A DNA stretch of 64,000 nt from Aphelocoma coerulescens (lineage: Eukaryota; Chordata; Aves; Passeriformes; Corvidae), in assembly GCF_041296385.1 (NCBI RefSeq), contig NW_027184083.1, forward strand, positions 496,001 through 560,000. The letters are read 5' to 3'. The notes under the pieces were generated by a model, which did not search any database, was not told where the DNA came from, and saw only the letters and a list, made by a program, of their open reading frames with translations. The first letter of the stretch is position 1; the number at the start of each line of letters is the position of its first letter. Shown here piece after piece: positions 1-9,297 of this stretch. The position numbers and the translations under genes are program-made.

Positions 1-2
1 CT

Positions 3-1124
3 AATGAGGATTCTCAAGGCCGCTGGTATTTACCAGATAAACGCCAAATTTTAAACAAAAATTTAACCCAAGAAATTCTACAAAATATCCACCAAAGCAA
101 TCATTGGGGTTCAAAGGCTCTGGCGGATCACTATCTCAGAACCTTTGGATGCACTGGTGTTTATGAAACAGCCAACCAAATAACCCGGGACTGTGTAGTC
201 TGTCAAAAAGTTAACAAAAAGGTAATGAAAAAGAACACTGGAGGAGGAATTGAATTAGCAATCAGGCCTTTCCAAAACATTCAAATTGACTTTACAGAAA
301 TGCCTCCTGTCCAGAGGTGGAAATACCTATTGGTAATCGTTGATCACCTTACTCACTGGGTGGAAGCTATTCCAACTGTCAATGCAACAGCCCAGACAGT
401 GAGTAAGGTGATCCTCGAGCAAATTATCCCCCGTTATGGGATAGTCCACCGCATAGATTCAGATCGAGGTACCCATTTTACCTCCCAAATTGTACAACAA
501 TTGGCTCAGCAATTAGGAACAAATTGGAGATTACACACCCCGTGGCATCCACAGAGCTCTGGGAGAGTGGAACGGATGAACCAGACAATCAAGAACACCC
601 TCACAAAATTAATGCTGGAAACAAAATGGACCTGGGTAAAATGCCTTCCACTTGCTCTTCTTAGAATTAGGACACAGCCAAGATCTGATTTGGGTTGTTC
701 ACCATATGAGATGTTGTATGGATTGCCCTACCTTGCTACACCACAAGAGCTGAATGTGAAAGAGTGTGGAAACACCAATGTACAACAATATGTACAGATA
801 ATTGACAAAAATCTGGAGTTGCTAGGGGAAAGAGGTTTTCTTCCACAAACTCCCCCACTTGATGCTAAGAGATACCAATGGAAGGTCCTCCCTCAAGGGA
901 TGAGGAACAGCCCAATTATCTGTCAGTGGTATGTCGCCCAAGCTTTAGCCGGAGTTCTCAAGCAGTTTCCTGATGCATGCTGCTACCATTACATGGATGA
1001 TATCCTGGTGGCAGCGTCCACTCGGGACGAGCTGCTGAGAATACAGCCTCAGCTGCTCGCTGCTCTGCATGCCTATGGATTAGAGGTAGCTCCGGAGAAA
1101 GTTCAACAGCATCCTCCTTGGTAA
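3..1124 (+). pseudogene. Chimeric pol remnant: gammaretroviral integrase joined in frame to a beta-like reverse transcriptase fragment
   Basis: The frame is open from base 3, so the 5' end lies outside the window. Its first part is a class I integrase: an HHCC zinc-binding region ending in DCVVC near 190-205, then the catalytic core with D in QIDFTE, D in DSDRGTHF and E in GRVERMN. At about 862-866 the reading switches to a reverse transcriptase palm of another lineage (LPQGMRNSP, then YMDD near 990-1005). Retroviral pol runs RT, RNase H, integrase, so integrase upstream of RT marks a recombination or deletion junction. The frame ends at TAA (1122-1124), where an RT normally has a WxYLG motif, and RT-like coding continues past it up to 1180. 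It is a relic and not a working enzyme. Confidence 0.85.
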
Positions 1125-1180
1125 TATTTAGGAGTGAAAATTTTGGACCAAACTATCCAACGCCAAGAGGTGCAATTCCC

Positions 1181-1556
1181 TGTAGATACAAAAATGCTGC
1201 TAGCAAGGATTTTCTTGCTAGTTTCTAAGTCTGTGAGAGACTTTTCTCTCTCACAGAAGAGGTAGCAGGGAATGTAAACAACCAAGCCACCTGCAACCTT
1301 GAAAAGTCTTGTTAATGGTATAGAAGAAAAATATTTTGACACTGGATGTTTTAGGATTTTAGCCAATCACCCCCAAGGGGTGGCTGGTCCTTTGTCCAAT
1401 TAGACTATGAAGAAAAAAGTCTATAAAAGAGTTTGCAAAATAATTAAATAAATCAATCTTGCTGCACAATTCCTGCCTGCTGGATCTGCTCCTCCTCCTC
1501 CTCCCTATGGCTGCGGGACACGGTGATATACCGTAGGAACCAGGCCTGCGGTAATA
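1181..1556 (+). repeat. ERV-A 5' LTR
   Basis: Starts TGTAGATA and ends GGTAATA, two bases before the primer site. It has a CCAAT box (AGCCAATCA near 1358), TATAAAA at 1422-1428 and AATAAA at 1447-1452. With only about 20 nt between TATA and AATAAA, the poly(A) signal should lie upstream of the cap site, as in avian leukosis-type LTRs. Two short stem-loops occur in U3 near 1196-1217 and 1230-1253. Confidence 0.88.
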
Positions 1557-1558
1557 TT

Positions 1559-1577
1559 TGGTGCTGCCCGACGTGAT
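1559..1577 (+). promoter_or_regulatory. ERV-A primer-binding site, tRNA-Trp type
   Basis: TGGTGCTGCCCGACGTGAT lies two bases after the LTR. It matches the tRNA-Trp primer site of avian leukosis viruses apart from a short mismatch and one extra base at positions 6-9. This supports assigning 1181-1556 as the 5' LTR. Confidence 0.8.
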
Positions 1578-1643
1578 TTGCACTCTCTGATGTGTCCTGC
1601 TGCTGCGAGCCAAGCCGAATTCCTCTAGAGGTACGCTGTTCCC

Positions 1644-1939
1644 TGTCGGGGGTCTCCTCCCCCTGCCATGTAGCCCTGGGAGAGGGGCCCTGAGGGCACA
1701 GACACACGGGGTTTCCCTGCCCCTGGTCAGCCTCGTTCCCCATTGGTTGGTTTGTGCTTCCTGCAGGGGCAAGGACCCTCGGGTCCCGTGACTGTAACAG
1801 TTCCTCGGCAGAGCCCCGGCCATGCGGCTGGGGAAATAAACATCTCTGAAACATCTATCAAGAATCCGTCCATATATATTTTTTTTCCACGGGACTCCTG
1901 GTTTGATATAGGCGTGTTACAGTAATCCCCGCTGTAACA
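1644..1939 (+). repeat. ERV-Y 5' LTR
   Basis: TGTCGGGG to GCTGTAACA. Contains an inverted CCAAT box (CCATTGGTTGG near 1740) and AATAAA near 1842. It pairs with 4232-4514. A possible primer site starts with TGGTGGTGAATTGTG at 1943; I cannot assign its tRNA. Confidence 0.85.
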
Positions 1940-2060
1940 AAATGGTGGTGAATTGTGAGCAGAACGATCCCCAATCCCTAAGCGACTGATTTGTGTGAGT
2001 AAACCCTGGAAACTTTGGATGCCTCTTCTTGGTTTTGTTTTGCTATTCCATATCTAAACT

Positions 2061-2302
2061 ATGGAGGAACCGTGGGAAGACTCTTGGCTTTCAGAGCCGC
2101 ATATGGACATTTATCTTAAACTTAAAATGATTCTTGAACAACGATTTGTAAATTTTAGCTTGATTCAACCTCAGAAAGAACTGAAACACTTCCTGGCATG
2201 GTTGTTTAAGAACTTTTTCTATGTTTCTTGGGATTTAATTCTTACCAAGGGCTTTTGGAAGACCGTTTGGACACAGTTAATATTTAAGTCAAAATATATG
2301 CC
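2061..2302 (+). pseudogene. ERV-Y gag start, matrix-like domain, 5' part
   Basis: ATG at 2061 opens 80 codons of a small helical protein with WLFKNF in the middle. The matrix domains of ERV-C (WLFQYF) and ERV-B (WISRNF) have a similar pattern, which supports a betaretrovirus-type matrix. Unlike ERV-C it starts ME and lacks an N-terminal glycine for myristoylation. The frame is cut by the solo LTR at 2303. The bases beyond that LTR (from 2951) lie in the frame that would continue this one if the LTR and one target-site copy were absent, so the gene was probably open here before the insertion. Confidence 0.65.
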
Positions 2303-2950
2303 TGTGCCGGTTTGGCCAAATTTAGAAATATATACTCTGAGAGAAGGCACAACCACCCCTCCCCCACCAGGTTCGGGAAAAAAAAAAAAATTTTCCTTGA
2401 AGGAAAGTGAAGAAAATAAAACTATTTATTTAACAAACACACGGGAAAGGAAAATGCGGTTAAATGGTAAAATCTTTCGCTCTGGAGGAAAAACCTGGGA
2501 AAGCGTTAGAGTCCTCCCTTTGGTCTCCTCGGAGCTGGGGCTTGGCCCAGGGCCAGGCCCTCTGTGCCCAATGAAAAGTCCTCCCGATGTGCTCTGAGGT
2601 TGAAAGCAGTCCAGTAGCAAAAGGAGAAAAATCCGGAATTCTAGAGAAGGAAAAGCAAAGTCCAACTCTCAGTCTCTCTCCGGAGAAAAAAGAAACTGAA
2701 AACAACTGGCCAAAAGCTGACTGGAACACAGAAAGCCCGGGTGCTTCCTTGCTCCCCTGCCGCGGCTGGGGAAAAAAAACCTCCTATCTTTATGTGACCT
2801 TGAACAAGCTGCAAACTGCTTTGAGAAAGTTTTGTTCAGTTTTTTCCTTCCCCCTCTCAGGCTCAGTTTAGAGGCATAGAAAGGCACAAAAATTAATTTC
2901 TGGGCATAGGCAGCGATATGGGATACACATCATAACGTCACCCCAAGACA
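2303..2950 (-). repeat. Solo LTR, family S, copy 1 (inside ERV-Y)
   Basis: About 648 bp, closely similar to 58971-59621. On the minus strand it runs TGTCTTGGGG to GGCACA and holds AATAAA (plus-strand TTTATT near 2426). Flanks are ATGCC (2298-2302) and ATGCT (2951-2955), a target-site duplication with one mismatch. It splits the ERV-Y gag start. Confidence 0.85.
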
Positions 2951-3562
2951 ATGCTGATGGAAGAATATTTTCGTGAATATTATTTAATTACCGAGACTGT
3001 TGAGCAATGTCAGCTGTGTCCTGGTGAAGGGAAGCCTGGCTCAGGGACCGTGCGACCCAGGCCACGTGCACCGAATGCTCTGCGAGCAGCAGCGAGGCAG
3101 ATCCCGTGCGCGGGTAGAGCCATGCGAGCAGCAGTGTCGATAGCAGAGCGAGGCGCGGCGGGAGCGGTGCGACCCGGCAGTGCCCGCCCGGCCCCACGCA
3201 ACGCATGGTGGAGCAAGCCCCGTGAGTGCCCGACCGAGAGGGGCGGAGCGCGGGCGGCGGCTGGCAGCGATGGAGCGGAGCCGTGCCCAGCCAAAACGCG
3301 CACTGGAGCAGGGCGCGGGGGGGTCATCGCTCAGGGGCCCAGCCGAGACATGAGTGCAGCCCCAGGCAGCGGCAGCAAAGCTGCGACCAGAGGAGGCGAC
3401 GCATGGAGAACGGAGCAGGCCCCGAACGTGACCCTGGGAAGAGCGCGCAGGCACCAGCAGCCCCGACAATTCCAACACGGGAGCGACCGAAAGAGAGAGC
3501 AAAGACACAGCGAGACAGAAAACAGCAGCCACTCGGAAAAAGGAAAAGACCATAGTAGCTAA
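2951..3562 (+). pseudogene. ERV-Y gag continuation and arginine/alanine-rich linker
   Basis: This frame resumes the interrupted matrix frame with an acidic, aromatic start, then turns into 170 low-complexity residues rich in R, A, G and S encoded by a CpG-rich stretch. It stops at 3560-3562, in a different frame from the cold-shock domain that begins just upstream of the stop; a +1 shift would be needed to join them. A second frame (3226-3555) also ends here with a basic tail (KRKR) and would need a -1 shift, near an AAAAA run at 3537-3541. The N-terminal regions of cellular Y-box proteins are also low-complexity, so part of this may have been captured with the domain. Which frame was real is not decidable from sequence alone. 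Confidence 0.5.
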
Positions 3563-4013
3563 GATTTTAGGGATAGTGAAATGGTATAATGTTAAACAAA
3601 ATTATGGTTTTATAACAAGATGTGATAACCAGCAAGACATATTCGTGCATAGAACTGCTATTAAAAAGAATAACCCTGAAAAATGCATCCCAAGCTTAGG
3701 AGATGGAGAGGTGGTGGAATTCAAAATCATACAAGGTAGAAAAGGGTTACAAGCATCACAGGTCACTGGGCCTGATGGTGTTCCTGTGAAAGGCAGTATA
3801 TATGCAAAACATCGTAGTCATGTTAGACAATATCTCCATTGTAAGCCCCCCCTACAGTCTCCCTTTCCTAATCCCACCTTTCCCTTTTACCCTATGTCCT
3901 ATTACCCCCAGTGTATTCCCAATCCGTTTTTCCATCCATGGTTTCCCTCACAAAACCCTGCCTTTGCCAATTGTTTCCCCAAAAATCCCTTTCCAATGCT
4001 GAGTGGGGGATGA
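3432..4013 (+). CDS. Y-box type cold-shock-domain protein captured inside ERV-Y
   Basis: The frame is open from 3432. Its first good cold-shock residues begin near 3560, and the conserved core runs to about 3840. Y-box hallmarks are visible: KWYNV, the RNP1-like NYGFI, the RNP2-like DIFVH, the TAIKKNNP loop, GDGE, and the VTGPDGVPVKGS end. The domain binds single-stranded RNA or DNA in cellular YBX proteins, and the expected aromatic and histidine contacts are kept. After it come about 57 residues rich in P, F, Y, N and W that do not resemble the basic/acidic repeats of YBX tails. No ATG precedes the domain in this frame, so expression would need splicing, frameshifting or a non-ATG start. 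There are no introns, consistent with capture from mRNA. I do not assign a specific YBX paralogue. Confidence 0.8.
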   Translation, partial: PWEERAGTSSPDNSNTGATERESKDTARQKTAATRKKEKTIVAKILGIVKWYNVKQNYGFITRCDNQQDIFVHRTAIKKNNPEKCIPSLGDGEVVEFKIIQGRKGLQASQVTGPDGVPVKGSIYAKHRSHVRQYLHCKPPLQSPFPNPTFPFYPMSYYPQCIPNPFFHPWFPSQNPAFANCFPKNPFPMLSGG

Positions 4014-4231
4014 AAAGGGGGAGGGAAGAAATTAAACCCTCTCCTGCCGCAGTTTCCCCACAAAGCATGCTCAGAGAGTTCTGTCTCCCTTCTGTCAGCC
4101 CTAAGATGTTCCCCAGAATCTGTTTGGACATTTAAAGACTTAGGAGGGTGGCTTGTTTTGTTTTGAAACTGTTCTTGTTATGTTAATCCAGTTGTCTTCA
4201 TTCTCCTTTTATTAAAATAAAACGGGTGAAA

Positions 4232-4514
4232 TGTCGGGGTCCCTCCCCCTGCCATGTAGCCCTGGGAGCCCTGAGGGAGGCACGGGGTTTCCCTGCCCCT
4301 GGTCAGCCTCGTTCCCCATTGGTTGGTTTGTGTTTCTTGCGTGGGCAAGTACCCCCGGGTCCCGTGACTGTAGCAGTTCCTCGGCAGAGCCTCGGCCATG
4401 CGGCTGGGGAAATAAACATCTCTGAAACATCTATCAAGAATCCGTCCATATATATTTCTTTTCCACAGGACTCCTGGTTTGATGTAGGCGTGTTACAGTA
4501 TCCCCACTGTAACA
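4232..4514 (+). repeat. ERV-Y 3' LTR
   Basis: Same family and orientation as 1644-1939, TGTCGGGG to CTGTAACA. It has AATAAA near 4411. Purine-rich sequence precedes it, and GCTCCC follows as the right target-site copy. Confidence 0.85.
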
Positions 4515-4560
4515 GCTCCCCTTCCCGCCCCGGGACCGGGAGGTCCGACAGAACTGAGAA

Positions 4561-5100
4561 ATGGCAAACAGCGGCTCACAAACCGAAGCTGCGGTGCAGG
4601 TCTGGAAAGGTGTGTTTAGTATAATGCACACCTCCATTCCTGAAAACTCAGTTCGGGAATTATTAGACTGGGCTACTTTAAAAGGGATTTCCATGGACAG
4701 AGATAGTGCCCTGGACTTTGCCTTATGGCAGGAACTCAGATGCGCTGTCGGACACGAGCTCCTGACTGGGGAGCCAGCAGCGTTAGAATTATACAAAACC
4801 TGGCGTTCATTATTTTTCCTGCTGACAGACCTTGACTGTGACAGCAAGGCTGGATCGCCTATCTCAGTGATGAGTGACAGAGGAATGTCCGAGGGGGGCC
4901 CCGTTGACTGGGTTTCTGGGGAAAATGATGGTGGATTCCGAACCCCCCCCCCCCGGCTCCACAGGCAGAGCCTGCGCCACTTCACCCTGCACAATCGCAG
5001 GACTCCGCAGCCCCCAGGGAACCCCGCACCGGCAGAGGCGAGGGGGTCAAGGCAGAGGCGGCGGCCACGGCTTATCCAGGGCCGCAGATCAGCGGCTTAG
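4561..5100 (+). pseudogene. ERV-A gag, matrix part, broken at a C run
   Basis: ATG at 4561 starts a matrix-like domain of about 100 residues with two helical, W-containing blocks, followed by a polar segment. There is no myristoyl glycine (MAN start). Near 4949-4959 a run of C is the likely site of a frameshift: after it the frame runs into RGR-rich sequence and ends at 5100, while the downstream gag frame resumes from about 5206. Confidence 0.65.
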
Positions 5101-5205
5101 CCACATGGACGCCCAGAGAGGCTCCTAGCTCGGTTCCATATGGACCTGGATCTAACTTCTTAGCCAGCGTAGCACCGGGCGTGCCTGCACCTAGACTCCC
5201 TGGGT

Positions 5206-7068
5206 GTGGTCCACTGCCCTCCCTGGCGCTGGATTGTTGTGCGCAGTCGACCTTTTAATGCAGCATTTGCCTTTGCTGACAGAGCTACTGAACCTATCCC
5301 AAAGGATGGAGGAACTGCTCAGCCTGTTAGAGCGGCAGATGCACTGCCCGCACCGCCAGCACAGCTAGCACCGCCCGCGCCCCCCCCGCCATCCGCGGGA
5401 GACGCGGCTCCGAGCCAAGAAACGGCGCTGTCGGTGGCGGACCCGGAAGCGGCTCAGCTGCGTGAAAACCCGGAAGCCGCGGCAGCTGCAGAGCAGCGGG
5501 CAGGGGCAGCAGCGCCCAGAGCGATCCCCGAGAACGGGCCAGCGGCAGCAGCGCCGGGCGCAGCTGGGGAGCGCGAAACAGCAGCGGAAGCAGCGACGGC
5601 GCCGAACGCAGCTGCTGTGCCAGAGGTGGCGGCGCCGAGAGAAGCTGCAGTCTGTCCTGTCTGTTCTTCCTCTAGCAAACTTAGCCAAAGTGCCCCTCCA
5701 CGTACGTTTCTGTTCACTCCCAGCACCCCAAAGTTGCCTTTGCCTGATGATTCCTCGTCAGGCAGTGAGGCAGATGAGGTTCTGGCCCCAGGTCGTCAGG
5801 CGTCTGTAGCCGCGCAGCGAAGGAAAAGGCTGCTCCGGTCTCGCCCCTGGACCTTTCAGGACAGCACGGGAACAGTGTATCCGACGCATTATAATCTATT
5901 CTTAGAGTCCCTTAAGATGTGAGCATTGGAGGAGGGTGACTGGAGGTTGTTAGAAATCCTTGGACTGCCATCTGGATCTGAGGATTCTGGGGGTAACCGG
6001 GGAGCTGTTACACTCCATCCACAGTCTGTGCCAGAAGTTCAGGATGGTAGTGCTTCCCCTAAAGGGGAGATCCAAGCTTTCCCAGTGTATAAGGCTCTCC
6101 TAGATTCAGGGGAGCATGACAAGCATGAGGTAATTGCTTGGAAAGTTGCCCAGGACCTCCAATCCAAGGTGGCACAATATGGACTAGGTTCTGCTGAGGT
6201 TATGCAGATAATAAGGGTGATAAATACAGAGTTGCTTTCTCCATTTGATGTCAGACACTTAGGTCAAATTCTATTTGAACCTGTACAATTTACAGTTTTT
6301 GAGAAAACCTGGAGAAAGCTGGCCGACAAGGCTGCATTAGCAAATTTGCAGCTCCCTGCTGCTGATCCTAGACAGACAGCAGGAGTGGATGCTTTGATGG
6401 GGACTGGTCCCTTCTCTGATCCCAGTCTACAGGGTACCTTGTCCTCTAGAGTCCTGCAGCAAGCTCAACAGGTCGGCATGGCTGCCCTGTTGAAAACCAT
6501 AGAGTTGTCTGCGCCTAGAAAGCGATATACTGAAATAGTTCAAGGCAAATCAGAGTCATTCCTCGCTTTTGTAGAGAAAGTCGCTGCTTCTCTCGAGAAG
6601 CAGGTTGAGGATGACGGGTTAAGACAGATGTTGTTAAGGCAGTTAGTGAGAGATAACGCAAACGAGGAGTGCAGAAAAATCATAGATGCCTTACCAGGGG
6701 ACCCTGAGGTGACAGACATGGTCGAAGCCTGCGCTAAGGTGGGATCTGGGAACCAGAAAAGGTCTGCTTTGGCTGTGTTCCTGCAGCCTGTTCACGCATC
6801 TTCTGGTCCTGAACCAAAGCCACCAAAACAGGTGAAGAAACGGAAGCGGCCTAAGGCGATCCAAAAAGAGAACACACCGATCCCCCAGTGCAAGAGGTGT
6901 GGCAGGCCAGGGTATTGCTCGGACTATTGTAGATCTCAGACTCATGCCAATGGTTGGCCTGTTGGGAATCTTCCGCCTGGGTGCAAGGAGGGGGAATTGC
7001 TCTCCGATGCAGTCGCTACCCCAGAGAGTGGCACAGGTACAGGCACAGGCCTACCCAGCCACCCTTGA
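5206..7068 (+). pseudogene. ERV-A gag: alanine/proline-rich region, capsid and nucleocapsid, one in-frame stop
   Basis: The first 180 codons are A, P and E rich (a spacer between matrix and capsid). A TGA at 5920-5922 interrupts an otherwise continuous frame. From 5926 the capsid follows, with the start-like QAFPV near 6070 and a major-homology-like stretch QGKSESFLAFVEKV near 6541-6582. At 6889-6930 a single zinc-knuckle-like motif reads CKRCGRPGYCSDYC. Its third ligand, normally His, is Tyr, so metal binding is doubtful. The frame ends at 7068. The frameshift upstream and the internal stop make this a pseudogene. Confidence 0.8.
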
Positions 7069-7144
7069 GACAGCACCCAGGGATCAGACGGCACCCATGG
7101 ATCAGACGGGTTTGACGTCCACACCGCCGCTGCAGTCGTCTTAG

Positions 7145-7830
7145 ACTCTAGCAGTACTTATAAGGTTCCCTTGGACGCATATGGACCCTTAGCCCAGGGA
7201 TCCAGTGCGATGCTGGTGGGAAAACCTGATGTTGCCCATCAAGGAATCTTAGTGCACTCAGGAGTTATTGATTCTGACTTTAAAGGTCAGATTTGCGCTA
7301 TGGTCTCCATGCAGAAACCCTCTGTAACTATTCCTGAAAAGACCTCCCTTGCTAAATTAGTGCCTTTTAAGTCTTGTGTCCCCAGGGTAGAACAAACTCA
7401 CGAAGATAACGGCAGTGGATCTACGGGACTTCCGCAGGCCTTCTGGACTGCAGACATCTCTGACCAAAGGCCACAGATGACATGTACCCTGGTCCTGCCG
7501 AACACCCGTCCACCCCAGATTCAGCTTCGAGGTTTGATTGATATGGGTGCTGATGTAACTATCATCTCCTTCTCTGCATGGCCTCCCTCATGGCCTTTAG
7601 CCCCGGTGGGATCGGCCATCGCAGGATTAGGAGGAGCCATACAGAGCTATTTAAGCGAAGGGCCTGTGGTGGTGAAGGATTCAGAGGGGCACACAGCTAC
7701 GATTAGGCCTTATGTTCCTACCACTTCCCATAATCATTGGGGCCGGGATGTGTTGGCAGCTTGGGGCGTATGGATTGGGACAAATTTTAGCAGGTGTGTC
7801 AGAGCGCACAGTATCCTACACTGCCTTTGA
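7145..7830 (+). pseudogene. ERV-A dUTPase-like and protease region, active site altered
   Basis: The dUTPase-like part carries a GVIDSDFKGQI motif near 7261-7293, matching the GVID-type uridine-pocket motif of retroviral dUTPases. The protease follows with IDMGADVTII near 7540-7570. The catalytic DTG is changed to DMG, which should abolish activity. A G-R-D motif near 7741 marks the protease C-terminal part. After about 7790 the frame becomes non-homologous and stops; this is the 5' edge of the deletion that removed reverse transcriptase. Confidence 0.78.
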
Positions 7831-7849
7831 GGTGGTTGATTAACACACC

Positions 7850-9168
7850 AATCCGAGTCAGACTCTGCTCACTTAGTTGAATTAAAGGCTGTTACCATGG
7901 CTTTTCAGCGATTCTCACAGGAACCTTTGAATTTGGTTACTGACTCTGCTTATGTAGCATATATCACCCAATGCTTAGATTGTTCCCTTCTGAAGGAGGT
8001 GAAAAATGCGGCTCTGTTTTCACTGTTGCAAACCTTGTGGTCTGCAATTCAAGCTCGAGTGCATCCGTATTACATTCTGCACATTCAAAGCCACACCAAT
8101 TTACCAGGGTTTCTAACAGAAGGCAATGCCAGGGCTGACAGGCTGGCCAACCCTGCGCGGGTAGAGCCTCAGCCTGACAAAATTGCACAAGCCAAGGCAT
8201 CGCACGGTTTCTTCCATCAAAGTGCACATACCCTGCAGAAGCAGTTTCATTTAACACCAACTGAGGCGTGCGACATTGTCAGCGCTTGTGCTGACTGTCA
8301 TGGACTCGCTGCGCCTTTGCCAGCTGGGGTAAACCCCAGAGGGCTAAAAGCCTTGCAGATTTGGCAAACGGATGTAACTCACATCCCAGAATTTGGTCGG
8401 CTGAAATATGTGCACGTGTCTATTGACACTTTCTCCTCGGCTATGTGGGCTACTGCTCACACTGGAGAGAAGGGCCGTGATGTCATTGCCCATTGGAAAT
8501 TGGCTTTCTCAGTCCTGGGCGTGGCAGCTTCTGTGAAAACCGATAATGGTCCTGCCTACGCCTCGGAGAAGACGCGGCAGTTTTTACACCTATGGGGTGT
8601 AGACCATACCTTTGGTATCCCACATTCTCCTACTGGCCAAGCCATTGTTGAACGTGCTCATGGTACCTTGAAGCGTGTTTTGGGCAAGCAGAAAAGGGGA
8701 ATGCATGGAGAAACCCCACAGAGCCGACTAGCAAACGCTTTGTATACAATTAATCACCTTACAGTACCACAAAATTCAAATAATCCTGTTATTCTGAATC
8801 ATTTTCTCTCATTGCAGTCTGCAGGCGACGGACAACTGCCCCAGGCAAAAGTCTGGGTGCGGAATTTACTCACTAACCAGTGGGAAGGCCCTCATGAGCT
8901 TATCGTTTGGGGTTGTGGGTATGCTTGCGTTTCCACAAATACCGGGGTACGGTGGCTACCTTCAAAATGCGTTCGCCCTGACCTACGGCACCAGAGGCAG
9001 AACAGGCAACCTCCAAATGATGACCAGAACGCCAATCATCCAAATGGCGACCAGAATGCAGATCATCAGCCTAATGACTCTTCGGAGGATGACCAGGATG
9101 TCAACCATCAGGCAGATGGTCCTTCTACAAGCAGAGACTGGGATGGTCCTTCCACAAGCAGAGACTGA
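7850..9168 (+). pseudogene. ERV-A RNase H end plus complete integrase
   Basis: It begins inside RNase H (LVELKAVTMA, then LVTDSAYV and GNARADRLA). The integrase has an HHCC region (H in ASHGFF and HQSAH, CADC near 8287), catalytic D in QTDVTH, D in KTDNGPAY and E in IVERAHG, and a C-terminal domain ending WLPSK. The last 60 residues are a D/N/H/Q-rich tail with a duplicated GPSTSRD block. The integrase itself is open and catalytically complete, but no RT precedes it, so the enzyme could not be made as a normal Pol product. Confidence 0.85.
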
Positions 9169-9279
9169 ACTTTAAATTTCTTGTTATGGAGTCAGATAGT
9201 TAAAGCCTTAAGGACATATTTAGAATTAATAACTGATGTAGATTTCTATTTGGCATTAATAGTAGAGTTGTTATCTTAT

Positions 9280-9297
9280 AAAACAAAAAGGGGAAAT
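9280..9297 (+). promoter_or_regulatory. ERV-A polypurine tract
   Basis: Purine-rich AAAACAAAAAGGGGAAA directly precedes the 3' LTR, as expected for the plus-strand primer. Confidence 0.75.

Larger units (their letters stand above)
1644..4514 (+). mobile_element. ERV-Y: provirus carrying a Y-box cold-shock domain
   Basis: LTRs of 296 bp (1644-1939) and 283 bp (4232-4514) flank a 2.3-kb interior. The flanks GTTCCC (1638-1643) and GCTCCC (4515-4520) match at five of six bases, a target-site duplication placing the element in the ERV-A leader. Inside are a matrix-like gag start (2061), a foreign minus-strand solo LTR (2303-2950), a CpG-rich segment (about 3040-3440) and an open cold-shock-domain frame (3432-4013). 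A degenerate polypurine stretch (AAAACGGGTGAAA) abuts the 3' LTR. No protease, pol or env is present, so mobilisation would need a helper. LTR divergence of around 5% by eye indicates moderate age. Confidence 0.82.

Noticed and set aside
1559..1577. tRNA-like matches at primer sites
   Set aside because: Only 18-19 bases complementary to tRNA 3' ends are present. No cloverleaf or full tRNA gene was seen anywhere in the window.
3010..3553. Long minus-strand frames through the CpG-rich part of ERV-Y
   Set aside because: They are overlapping low-complexity frames kept open by high GC. No domain is visible.
5365..5726. Minus-strand frames rich in A, R and C under ERV-A gag
   Set aside because: They are shadows of the alanine/proline-rich gag region on the other strand.
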